From IMG/VR virus record IMGVR_UViG_3300042465_005793, positions 1 to 29,233 of that record: DNA of 29,233 nucleotides; one strand, 5' to 3'. This stretch comes from a virus. Numbering within the stretch: the stretch's first letter is position 1; each line of letters starts with the position of its first letter. Position numbers and translations under genes: made by a program. Positions 19,915-27,253 of this stretch are shown here, in pieces. The notes beneath the pieces were generated by a model. That model saw nothing but the letters and a program-made list of their open reading frames with translations, did no database searches and had not been told where the DNA came from.

Positions 19915-21410
19915 TTTTTAGACCCAAATATATCGGTGAGGATAGCACTTTCATCCTGCTGCGAAGGTTTGCGCTCGCCAATGATAGGCTGCGCGCGGAT
20001 TTGCGACAGATCCATAGGAGTATAGTTGTATCCGGCCTGCTTGGCTTTGATGCGCAGCACTTCATCCCACGCTGCCAGACGCTGATTGGGCTGGACGCTG
20101 GGGTCGTTTATCTGCGCCTGCGCTTCTTTAAGAAGACGAACGTCCGCATCCGAGACCTGCCCACCAAGTTTATTGTTTGCAGCGGCCAACACCATGTTGT
20201 CGATGATAGTGTTCAGGCGGCCGACATTTTCCATTTCCGGTGTAGCTTTACCCGCAAATGCGCCGGTTTTCTGCTGCGCGTAGGCTCTGAAAGCGCTAGA
20301 CGGCGTATTCTTAATAAGGTCAGCTACACGATTTGTGCCTTTGTCAAGATCAACACCGGCAATGTCAAGAACCGAACGTGCTGAACGTCTGACCTCATAT
20401 TCAGGCGTGCCAATGGGGGGCATAGGTGCAGCCGTAGGCTTGATTCGCCCCGGCGCAGGCGGTTCTTCCGCTGCTGGCGCAACGGGAACCGCAGGAGCCA
20501 CGGGGGCAGCAGGCGTCATAGGAGTCATAGGAGTCATAGGCTGCCCTGTAAACGCATTCTGCGGCATTGCCGATGGCGGCGTAACCATAGCGTTCGCAGC
20601 CGCTGGCATAGCGCCGGGCTGACGCGGAGCCTCCAGGTAGAATGAGTTAGTAGTGGGGTCGTATCTTTGAATATAGCCGGGCGCAAAAGCCGGTGTCTGA
20701 GGCGCGGCAAACTCCAACTGTGTCCGTTGCCGGATGGTATCCTCTGCTACACGACGAACCATGTCGGCATTTCGCATAGCAGCGCTGATCAATTTCTGGT
20801 CTGGCGGTTTATTCGGGCTAAAACGAGCGGCGAACTCCGGCGAAGTCTGTTTTAGGCTTTCATAAACGCTTGGCCATGTATCAGACGATGAAGGATCATA
20901 TTGCGCCAACAAATCCTGCGCGGACGCGGTTCTTTTTATGCCCAGATCAAGCGCAGCGCTATCGGCTTTAGATAGCGCTTCTCTCGCGTATCGTTCTTCT
21001 TTTGTTACCTCAGAGGCAAGTTTCTTTTCTTCGAGCGGAAGTTTTGCCCGAGCGATATCCAGCATACCAGTGTGATATTTTGCGGTCGCGGCTTGCGCCT
21101 CTTGCTGAGCCTGTAATGCTGCGAGTTGACGTTGAGTATTGGCTATACGGACGCCTTCTTCAGGACCGCCAAGCTCAAACGCGCGCCCTACAAGGCGGGG
21201 GTCTGCAATATTGAACCCCGGTTCAGAGGCTAAGCCTCGCATAGCGGCGCCGGCCTGTATCTGCCGCTGATATTCCTGCATCTGCATCTGCGCCAGCGCG
21301 TTCTGCTGCTGGCGGTAGCCCATAGCCTGATACTGGGCCATCATGTTCATGATGTCCGGGCCGGCGGAAGCCTGCGGAACCATGCTGGCTATGTCATATC
21401 GAACGGGCAT
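19911..21410 (-). CDS. Internal virion / DNA ejection protein (499 residues)
   Basis: Second presumed ejection protein, between the 300-residue and 831-residue ones. The N-terminus is rich in Met and Gln (MNMMAQYQAMGYRQQQNALA), followed by long helices. A low-complexity Pro/Ala/Met region (about residues 276-315) contains MTPMTPMTP and AAPVAPAVPVAP and probably acts as a flexible linker. A helical C-terminal domain follows. Its stop overlaps the 831-residue gene as ATGA. The role is inferred from place and composition. Confidence 0.65.
   Translation of the reverse strand: MPVRYDIASMVPQASAGPDIMNMMAQYQAMGYRQQQNALAQMQMQEYQRQIQAGAAMRGLASEPGFNIADPRLVGRAFELGGPEEGVRIANTQRQLAALQAQQEAQAATAKYHTGMLDIARAKLPLEEKKLASEVTKEERYAREALSKADSAALDLGIKRTASAQDLLAQYDPSSSDTWPSVYESLKQTSPEFAARFSPNKPPDQKLISAAMRNADMVRRVAEDTIRQRTQLEFAAPQTPAFAPGYIQRYDPTTNSFYLEAPRQPGAMPAAANAMVTPPSAMPQNAFTGQPMTPMTPMTPAAPVAPAVPVAPAAEEPPAPGRIKPTAAPMPPIGTPEYEVRRSARSVLDIAGVDLDKGTNRVADLIKNTPSSAFRAYAQQKTGAFAGKATPEMENVGRLNTIIDNMVLAAANNKLGGQVSDADVRLLKEAQAQINDPSVQPNQRLAAWDEVLRIKAKQAGYNYTPMDLSQIRAQPIIGERKPSQQDESAILTDIFGSKK
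20513..20539. repeat. Three 9-base tandem repeats in ejection-protein linker
   Basis: Three copies of GAGTCATAG (the first with one mismatch) lie end to end and encode MTP repeats on the minus strand. Slippage here would change linker length without breaking the frame. Confidence 0.75.
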
Positions 21411-21419
21411 CGCTACCTC

Positions 21420-22322
21420 TTAAAAGCCAAGAAAGCCGAAGGCGCCGGTATTATCGGATAGTTGCGGGCCATACGCCATACCGGCATTTTTGTTAAACCC
21501 GCCAATCGACGCCGCGCCCTGCGGCGCAAAGCGGTTCATCATGCTGTAGGCCAGATAGTTCTGGGCCGGAGCCTGGAGCGCCTGACCGAGCGCCGTGGCG
21601 CCGCCCATATAGCCGGACGCTCTGGCCTGACCCATGTTCTCAAGACCCTGACCAAGAGCCGTCCCGGCCGCCAAAGTGTTGGCTGCCATACCGCGTCCGG
21701 TTTCTACGGCTTGATTGCCCATGTTGGATGCGAGCTGCGTGCCATACCCGGCAGCCTGTATGCCGCGCCCGGCCAGACCGGACATGGCCTCCGCGGCCTG
21801 CATTCGGTTGGCCATGAAGCGGTTGTAGGCGTTCTGGTATTCCTGCGTGCCCATGCCCTGACCAAACTCGGTCGCAGCCTTCAGCGCAGCGCCGGACTGG
21901 AGGCCGCCCCGCGCCGCAGCGGAGGCGTTCACGCCGCGCATACCTTGCTCGAACCGGAACTGGTAGCCGGGGTCCATCTGGAGCTGCGCCATTGTGGGCA
22001 TCTCAGCGTAGCTGCCGTAGCCCGCAGCGCCCGCGTTGCCGCTTGTGCCGTAGAGATCCGCCAGCCGGTTGGTCGCCCCGACACCGCCCTGCCGAAACGG
22101 CTCTGCACGCTGGACCGCCTCCTGCTGGAGCGCCACCGCCTTGTCGAACATCTGCTGCTGCTGCTGTCGAGCGGCCTCGGCTTGCTGTGCCTGGATGATG
22201 GCCGACATCATGGCAGCTTGCGACTGCGCGCCGGACGCCTGACTCGCGGCGCGCTGGCCAAGGATTCCGCTACCGACGCTGGCTGCGGTGCCCCCCAGCA
22301 TTGCTATCGTGAAAGGGTCCAT
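21420..22322 (-). CDS. DNA ejection protein, gp7-like (300 residues)
   Basis: The product begins MDPFTIAMLGGTAASVGSGI, a Gly/Ala-rich amphipathic start common to phage ejection proteins of the P22 gp7 type. A Gln-rich helix follows (AQQAEAARQQQQQMFDKAV). The middle region carries LQMDPGYQFRFEQGMRG, a segment I recognise from many podovirus and siphovirus proteins annotated as DNA transfer proteins. The remainder is Gly/Ala-rich. It precedes the other two ejection genes and follows the tail protein, matching the order of P22-type genomes. Confidence 0.75.
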   Translation of the reverse strand: MDPFTIAMLGGTAASVGSGILGQRAASQASGAQSQAAMMSAIIQAQQAEAARQQQQQMFDKAVALQQEAVQRAEPFRQGGVGATNRLADLYGTSGNAGAAGYGSYAEMPTMAQLQMDPGYQFRFEQGMRGVNASAAARGGLQSGAALKAATEFGQGMGTQEYQNAYNRFMANRMQAAEAMSGLAGRGIQAAGYGTQLASNMGNQAVETGRGMAANTLAAGTALGQGLENMGQARASGYMGGATALGQALQAPAQNYLAYSMMNRFAPQGAASIGGFNKNAGMAYGPQLSDNTGAFGFLGF

Positions 22323-22329
22323 TACTGCC

Positions 22330-23625
22330 TCACTCGTAGAGAATGTTGACGCTACCGCCGTTGAAATTGTTAACGCCCACGGCGTCCACTCGTAGCTGAG
22401 TGGTGACAGCGCCCAGCGTAACCGTGCCCCCGCCGACTATACATGCGCCAGCGGCCGTCCCGAAGGTCCATGACGCCACGTAAATATTAGACGCACCCAT
22501 ACGTGTTATCACCATATGCCCGGATAACAAAAAGGAAGCGTTTGCTATATAAGCATAGAAGCCCGTTGTAGCACCTGTCGCCACTATAGCAGCAGCATTA
22601 GGTAATTGCGCGGACGTGCTTGCATATCCTGATGTAACAAACACCGGACTTCCGCTGGTGCCTGTTCCCAAATACACTGCTATGCCTGTTGTCGTCCCGG
22701 TTATGCCAACAGCGCCAAAAATTACTGTTATACGCTGGGCCCACGAGGGTATGTCGTTAAAATCGACGGCGGCGCTGACAGTGTTTTGCGTCGTAGCCAA
22801 AGAAAGAGGCGTGTAAGCCGCATTGATTGCACTATCCTTTACCAGAACGCCGTCAATCGTGACGCCCGCCGCTGCCGTGCGTTCGCTGATAGTGTCAGTA
22901 ATGACGGAAGTTGTGGCGGTAATGGTAGCAGAAGACGCGATGTCTCCCAGCACGTCCAGCTCAACGCCTGCGGACGGCGTCTTACCGATGCCGACAAGGC
23001 CGCCGCTCGTAATGTTGATGCGCGGGGTGCTGTTGGTTGAGAGCGACAGCGCTCTCGCGCCATCAGCGGCGATGTCTGTGACAGAGGCTCCCGGCGTTAC
23101 CTTGGCGTAAAGTGTGCCGCCAGCAGCCGTAAACGCCAGATTGCCGCCAGAAATATCCACCAGCTCAGATGGCGATACGGTCCCGACGCCGAGTCGGCCC
23201 TGATTATCAATAACCGTCGCGGTCGAATCCGGGTCCGCGCTGTCCTGAACCCGGAGCGCGTAGCCAGCGCCCGTCTGCGTGATTTTAAGCGCCGGGCTGG
23301 ACGAGTTGGTGTCTATCGTCACATTGCCTGACAGCGCCGGAGAGACCCCGGACGTGGGCGCGGAGATGTTGTCCACGGTCCAAATCTCGACGTCGTTGGC
23401 GTCGGTCAGCTTGAACTTGTAAGTAGCGCCGCCAAGCCAGATGTTGGCTTCGCCGCGGCTGTCCAGAATGACCGGGTTGGTATTAGCCGTGCCGCCGGCG
23501 CTGTCCGTAAAAGTCGTCTGCGGTGTCGTCGTGCCGGCCGTATAGGTATAGAGTTTTCCGCCGACCAACGGCGTGCCGTCGGCCTTAAAAAACTGCATCT
23601 TGGCGGTGGGAGTAAGGGCTGCCAT
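22330..23625 (-). CDS. Tail fibre or spike with podovirus-type head-binding domain
   Basis: The 431-residue protein starts with a domain common to tail spikes and fibres: FFKADGTPLVGGKLYTYTAG, then NPVILDSRGEANIWL and YKFKLTDANDVEIWTVDNI (to about residue 86). This region attaches to the tail machine. A middle section reads like repeated beta strands typical of fibre shafts (LRVQDSADP, NQGRLGVGTVSP, SGGLVGIGKTPSAGVELDVL). The C-terminal 170 residues form a Ser/Gly/Thr-rich beta domain likely to bind the host surface. No enzymatic depolymerase motif is seen. Stop and start of neighbouring genes overlap at 23625. Confidence 0.8.
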   Translation of the reverse strand: MAALTPTAKMQFFKADGTPLVGGKLYTYTAGTTTPQTTFTDSAGGTANTNPVILDSRGEANIWLGGATYKFKLTDANDVEIWTVDNISAPTSGVSPALSGNVTIDTNSSSPALKITQTGAGYALRVQDSADPDSTATVIDNQGRLGVGTVSPSELVDISGGNLAFTAAGGTLYAKVTPGASVTDIAADGARALSLSTNSTPRINITSGGLVGIGKTPSAGVELDVLGDIASSATITATTSVITDTISERTAAAGVTIDGVLVKDSAINAAYTPLSLATTQNTVSAAVDFNDIPSWAQRITVIFGAVGITGTTTGIAVYLGTGTSGSPVFVTSGYASTSAQLPNAAAIVATGATTGFYAYIANASFLLSGHMVITRMGASNIYVASWTFGTAAGACIVGGGTVTLGAVTTQLRVDAVGVNNFNGGSVNILYE

Positions 23626-24197
23626 TATTCACCTATACTACACGTCACGGTCAGGATGACCGAAGGAATGGCCGGAGCCGGGGCAACAGCAGAGTTGGCG
23701 TGGATTTCTACTGTCGTATTGTCAGTGGACCATATAAGCTCAAAATAATCGCCCGTATTCATTCGTAGCACAAAATTCCACGCAGCAACATAGGCTTCGC
23801 CCGCACCCTTCATAGTGATCCGAGTGGCCGAATTAGGAACATCCGTTCCGTTAACCCGCGCCCATATCTGGACCAGTTTAGCCGCAGCATTCGTGCTTTC
23901 GAGCTGAAGAGAAAACTGGAAGTTGTAAGCCCCCGGTCTGTCTACATATATACGGGATGTCGGCGCGCCGCGGTAGACCCCCGCTGATAGGTCGGTAGTG
24001 TCGAACGTAATGGCGTAGGCTGTGTTTATGGCGGCCGCATTCTGGGTTGTCGTGTCGTAGAACGTGCCGTAACGGAGCGATCCGCTGCCAAGGATAGCGT
24101 AAAGATTATAGAGGAACCGATACCATTCGCGCGTTATCAGCTCTGTAGGCGTCAGCGGAACGCGCGCGGCCGGGATGCGAGTGATATTCTCAGGCAT
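23625..24197 (-). CDS. Tail protein with beta-sandwich (C1q/TNF-like) domain
   Basis: The 190-residue product has a short N-terminal helical region (LTPTELITREWYRFLYNLYA) and a beta-sandwich: VDRPGAYNFQFSLQLESTN, LVQIWARVNGTDVPNSATRI and GDYFELIWSTDNTTVEI. This pattern occurs in phage tail-tip or fibre proteins with a C1q/TNF-like fold. It lies between the gp10-like plug protein and the tail fibre, so it may be an adaptor or auxiliary receptor-binding protein. It overlaps the gp10-like gene by eight bases. Confidence 0.65.
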   Translation of the reverse strand: MPENITRIPAARVPLTPTELITREWYRFLYNLYAILGSGSLRYGTFYDTTTQNAAAINTAYAITFDTTDLSAGVYRGAPTSRIYVDRPGAYNFQFSLQLESTNAAAKLVQIWARVNGTDVPNSATRITMKGAGEAYVAAWNFVLRMNTGDYFELIWSTDNTTVEIHANSAVAPAPAIPSVILTVTCSIGE

Positions 24198-25620
24198 TGG
24201 TCGGGCTCAAGATGAGTTCGGCGCCCATGATGGCGATCTTGACCGGATCGGTCCCCGACACCTCGTAGACCCGGTCGCGGATCTTGGTCGTCATGCCGAG
24301 CCGCCGCCAAATAACGCGCTTCCCATATTGACCAATCTGCCCCATCGACTTCCAATGTTCATTCGACCACGTATGGCCGCCGTCGTCCGACCAGCGCAGC
24401 ATGACCTGCGGATCGCTGCCCTGCCCGGTTGTAAGCCCAACGCCTGATTCGCAGTCGAGCTGGAGGCTGTGCTGCGTCGTCCGCTTCAGGTCATTCTGCC
24501 CGGTTGGAAGCGCCCGCCATGACCGAAGCCATTTCTGGATGGTGTCCGCTTCAGAATAGACGTTCATGTCATATGCATAGAGGATGCCGCCAACGTAATC
24601 GCCGATGACAATTTCGTCCGCAAAGTTCATCTGACACTGGCCGCGGTGGCGGGTAAACTGGTTGTTTTCCCATCCGGCGCGCTCGTGCCAGACTTCGGTC
24701 GATACGTCGTAGACCCATGTCGTATTGGCGGTCGGGAAATTCAGCACATAAAAAGCGTGGCCGTCCTGCTGGTAGGTATAGGCAACCGCGTCAGCCAGCG
24801 TCGTGTATTGCTGGATCTGCCACTCGACCGCGTGCGTTGAGACGCGAACGCCTGTATAGCCCTTGGACCGATAGACGATGCCATTGCCGCGGGCGTCGCG
24901 CCCGAGCCAGAACAGCGCGTTGTCCAGCTTGGCGACTGAATACGGAGCCTGACAGCCGATCTCGTTAAACGCGCCTTCGATACGCGCGAGAGGAAAGTCG
25001 GGCAGTCCGGCGTTATACCAGACCTCAACCGACGTCGTGCCAAACAGCCAGACTTCTCGGTGGTCAACGATCAGCGTGACCAGATCGTCCGGCGAACCCT
25101 CTGCGCTCGCAAAATCCAGAGGATCAACCGACGTGCCGTCATAGAGAGATGTGACCCAGAATTTTTGGCTATCGGGTTCGTTGAATACGAAGTATCCATC
25201 GAGGAATCCGACACCTACCGCGCCATAGAAGTCCGGGTCCGTAATCTGGGCGAACACATCCGTATTGGCGTTGTAGATATAACCGTTAGCCCCGGCCGCG
25301 ATGAAAAGCTGGATGCCGTTATCAGACATGTTGACCGGAGCAGTCCCGGCCACAGTCCCTTTTTCAACATACGCCCAATTTGAGTCGATCCGATAGAGTT
25401 TGGTCCCCGACACCGCGTAGGCGTAGTCACCAAACGTCCACAGCCCCCGCACCGGCCCGGTTGGCAACTGGACGAGCTGACGCAACCCCGGCGCGCGTTG
25501 AAGGAAGGCGGCCTCCTTGCCGCCTTCCGGCACGATCTCGGGAAAGATATTTACCATCCGGTTGTCGGCGGCGTTGACCGACCGGGCGACGTAACCAGAG
25601 CCGAGAATTGGACTTTTCAT
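24190..25620 (-). CDS. Packaged-DNA stabilisation protein, P22 gp10-like
   Basis: Tail-hub protein that closes the portal channel after packaging. The 476-residue length is the same as usual for P22 gp10 (472). The N-terminus SPILGSGYVARSVNAADNRM followed by VNIFPEIVPEGGKEAAFL is characteristic of the family. Repeated beta elements follow, such as LFIAAGANGYIYN, GVGFLDGYFVFN and EVWLFGTTSVEVWYN. In P22 this protein attaches after gp4 and receives the tail needle. The gp4-like gene is immediately upstream, in the P22 order. Confidence 0.92.
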   Translation of the reverse strand: MKSPILGSGYVARSVNAADNRMVNIFPEIVPEGGKEAAFLQRAPGLRQLVQLPTGPVRGLWTFGDYAYAVSGTKLYRIDSNWAYVEKGTVAGTAPVNMSDNGIQLFIAAGANGYIYNANTDVFAQITDPDFYGAVGVGFLDGYFVFNEPDSQKFWVTSLYDGTSVDPLDFASAEGSPDDLVTLIVDHREVWLFGTTSVEVWYNAGLPDFPLARIEGAFNEIGCQAPYSVAKLDNALFWLGRDARGNGIVYRSKGYTGVRVSTHAVEWQIQQYTTLADAVAYTYQQDGHAFYVLNFPTANTTWVYDVSTEVWHERAGWENNQFTRHRGQCQMNFADEIVIGDYVGGILYAYDMNVYSEADTIQKWLRSWRALPTGQNDLKRTTQHSLQLDCESGVGLTTGQGSDPQVMLRWSDDGGHTWSNEHWKSMGQIGQYGKRVIWRRLGMTTKIRDRVYEVSGTDPVKIAIMGAELILSPTNA

Positions 25621-25647
25621 GCCGCCACTCTATGAGTCCTTGATTTA

Positions 25648-26358
25648 TCAAAAATTTCCCGCGTATACATTGTATCTTTGCCTAGTCCCCACGATGCTGT
25701 AAGGCAGCGCCATGATGTCGTCAGGATTATTGATGCGCTTCAGATTGCGCTTGCTATACATGGCGATGCGCTGGACCTGCGCCGAGGGCTCAACGCCGAA
25801 CTCCGGCGCAATCTCGCAGGCCAGATTGTAGCGAAACGCGCGCAGATAGCCCGGCGGGAACGACAGCGTCGTCGCCAGCGTCGCCGGCTGCGTCAGCTCC
25901 TCAACCGAAATGAAATGCCACTCCAATGCGCGGAGCGGCACCGGGTAGACATACATCTCGATGTCGGGGAACGACATGTTGATCCAGATCACCTGTGGAT
26001 AGGTGCTGGTCACAGTCTTGACAGCGATGCCATCATACTGCTGCTGGTTGATGATCTTGATGCCGTAGGAGACGTTGGTCTGCGGATCGCGGAAGTAGGT
26101 CGCGTCGTCTACCAGAACCGGACGGTTACCGACAAAATTACCTGTCGGCCCCAGAGTCCTTGATCTCTGGCTTGACGGCCATGTGAACACCTGATCCTGT
26201 GTCGAAAACACTGACAGGCGTTCCGTGTTCCAACTGTCGATCATCTGGTTCAGCGCCATCAGCGCGTCCTGCGACGTTTCGGACGAAGGCGTTTCGCCCT
26301 CTGCGAGGACGCCCAGAAGACGCAACGCTCCGTTGATCTGCTCGCCCGCTGTCGTCAT
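25648..26358 (-). CDS. Tail accessory factor, P22 gp4-like
   Basis: Portal-adapter protein that binds below the portal ring and supports gp10. From ATG 26358 it has 236 residues; a TTG three codons upstream is possible. The N-terminal helices (INGALRLLGVLAEGE and ALMALNQMIDSWNTERL) and the stretch VFTWPSSQRSRTLGPTGNFV are typical of the gp4 family. So are the central strands (IWINMSFPDIEMYVYPVPLR) and the helical end (CEIAPEFGVEPSAQVQRIAM). P22 gp4 also has a lysozyme-like activity; I see no motif that tells whether this homolog does. Confidence 0.9.
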   Translation of the reverse strand: MTTAGEQINGALRLLGVLAEGETPSSETSQDALMALNQMIDSWNTERLSVFSTQDQVFTWPSSQRSRTLGPTGNFVGNRPVLVDDATYFRDPQTNVSYGIKIINQQQYDGIAVKTVTSTYPQVIWINMSFPDIEMYVYPVPLRALEWHFISVEELTQPATLATTLSFPPGYLRAFRYNLACEIAPEFGVEPSAQVQRIAMYSKRNLKRINNPDDIMALPYSIVGTRQRYNVYAGNF

Positions 26359-26464
26359 CAGGTTCAAACCTTTCCCAGCCGTTCTGCTCGTCGTAGTCGG
26401 CTTCGAGATCCATAGTTGCGACTTTAGCCCCGTGGACAGGATGCCGCAGATAAATTACCGCCAT
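26138..26464 (-). CDS. Conserved short phage protein with over-long frame overlapping gp4
   Basis: The first 35 residues contain AVIYLRHPVHGAKVATMDLE and YDEQNGWERFEP, resembling a short conserved phage protein found next to gp4-like genes. The ribosome site AGGTGG lies just before the ATG. From about residue 36 the frame continues for 73 codons inside the gp4-like gene with a basic, disordered composition (RPRRGRNAFVRN), which looks like antiframe read-through. The relatives I recall are longer than 35 residues and end in their own lysine-rich tail. A lost stop, a frameshift or a real overprinted extension are all possible. Confidence 0.6.
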   Translation of the reverse strand: MAVIYLRHPVHGAKVATMDLEADYDEQNGWERFEPDDDSGRADQRSVASSGRPRRGRNAFVRNVAGRADGAEPDDRQLEHGTPVSVFDTGSGVHMAVKPEIKDSGADR

Positions 26465-26479
26465 TTTCCACCTGTGGTA

Positions 26480-26505
26480 AGCCCTCCGGCCGTAACCGGA
26501 GGGCT
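26480..26505. other. Perfect 10-bp hairpin between structural genes
   Basis: AGCCCTCCGG (26480-26489) and CCGGAGGGCT (26496-26505) pair perfectly around a six-base loop. It lies between the stop at 26512 and the start at 26464 on the minus strand. There is no T-tract on either side, so it may adjust mRNA stability or cause partial termination between highly expressed upstream genes and tail genes. Confidence 0.65.
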
Positions 26506-26511
26506 ATTGGG

Positions 26512-26925
26512 TCAGGAGACGCGGTAGAGCGTCCAGGCGCCCGCCGCTGTCTTGCGGGCGACGAGGACCGCCCCGGTCGTGACCGGGATAGTCATCGTCA
26601 ACGAACCGGACACCGTCCAGCCCGTGCCGGCAGCAACGATCGCCGTGCCAGACGACGTTCCAAGATTGACGAGCCGGACGACGAACGTGCTTCCGATCTT
26701 GTCAAAGTTAGGAAACGCCGCCTCAAGGTCCGCCACCGTCGGAAGCGTATAGGTCTGCGCTGCCGTGATGCCGCTGTTGGCGAGGATGAGCCCGTTGGCG
26801 AGCTGCGCCGGCGTCAGAGTCGCCGTGGCAGTAATTGACAGCGGGGTAGGAGTGTTTTCAAAGGTAACCTCGTTGAGATTACCGTCACCGAGCTGGTAGC
26901 CGCCAGCGCCGTTCGGAAGTGCCAT
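26512..26925 (-). CDS. Structural protein, possible capsid-associated (137 residues)
   Basis: The product begins MALPNGAGGYQLGDGNLNEV and is rich in Thr, Ala and beta-strand stretches (TPLSITATATLTPAQLANG, TFVVRLVNLGTSSGTAIVAA, AGAWTLYRV). The pattern resembles virion beta-barrel proteins encoded just after the coat in podoviruses, including decoration or head-fibre candidates. I recognise the general type but no named family. It lies between the coat-proximal gene at 26937 and the gp4 cluster, so a late structural role is likely. Confidence 0.6.
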   Translation of the reverse strand: MALPNGAGGYQLGDGNLNEVTFENTPTPLSITATATLTPAQLANGLILANSGITAAQTYTLPTVADLEAAFPNFDKIGSTFVVRLVNLGTSSGTAIVAAGTGWTVSGSLTMTIPVTTGAVLVARKTAAGAWTLYRVS

Positions 26926-26936
26926 TCTGAGTCTCC

Positions 26937-27251
26937 TTAGATATTGCCGTCAGTGACAGCCCGATCCGGGCGGCTAACAAGAACCAGATAGGTCTCGCTG
27001 GCCGTCGGCGTAATCGGACTGGCTGTGAAGTTACCGAAAGTGATAGCCAACGTATTGACGGCCGAAACGCGCGTTCCGACAATAGCCAGCCCCGCCTGCG
27101 CAGAAGGCTTGCATACTGCCACATGGTCGCCAGCCTGGAGGCCGTTGACCGTGAACGTCTGTTCTGCCGACGTGTTGGCCGACACGGCAGCCGGGGACAG
27201 CGTCACGCTAATCACCGACTGCTTGGGAATGTTCCCGAGGACGTAACTCAA
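26937..27251 (-). CDS. Hypothetical coat-adjacent structural protein (104 residues)
   Basis: The start is a TTG at 27251, six bases after GGGG and two bases after the coat stop; the longer frame from 27323 would lie inside the coat gene and its extra residues are shadow. The product starts MSYVLGNIPKQSVISVTLSP. It appears to be one beta domain (EQTFTVNGLQAGDHVAVCKP, VNTLAITFGNFTASPITPTA). The position after the major coat gene is typical of decoration or head-completion proteins, but the fold cannot be assigned. Confidence 0.6.
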   Translation of the reverse strand: MSYVLGNIPKQSVISVTLSPAAVSANTSAEQTFTVNGLQAGDHVAVCKPSAQAGLAIVGTRVSAVNTLAITFGNFTASPITPTASETYLVLVSRPDRAVTDGNI

Positions 27252-27253
27252 GG

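Noticed and set aside
19057-20025. Plus-strand ORF of 322 codons opposite the ejection-protein genes
   Set aside because: It is antisense to two coupled structural genes, is basic throughout, and has no domain or ribosome site.
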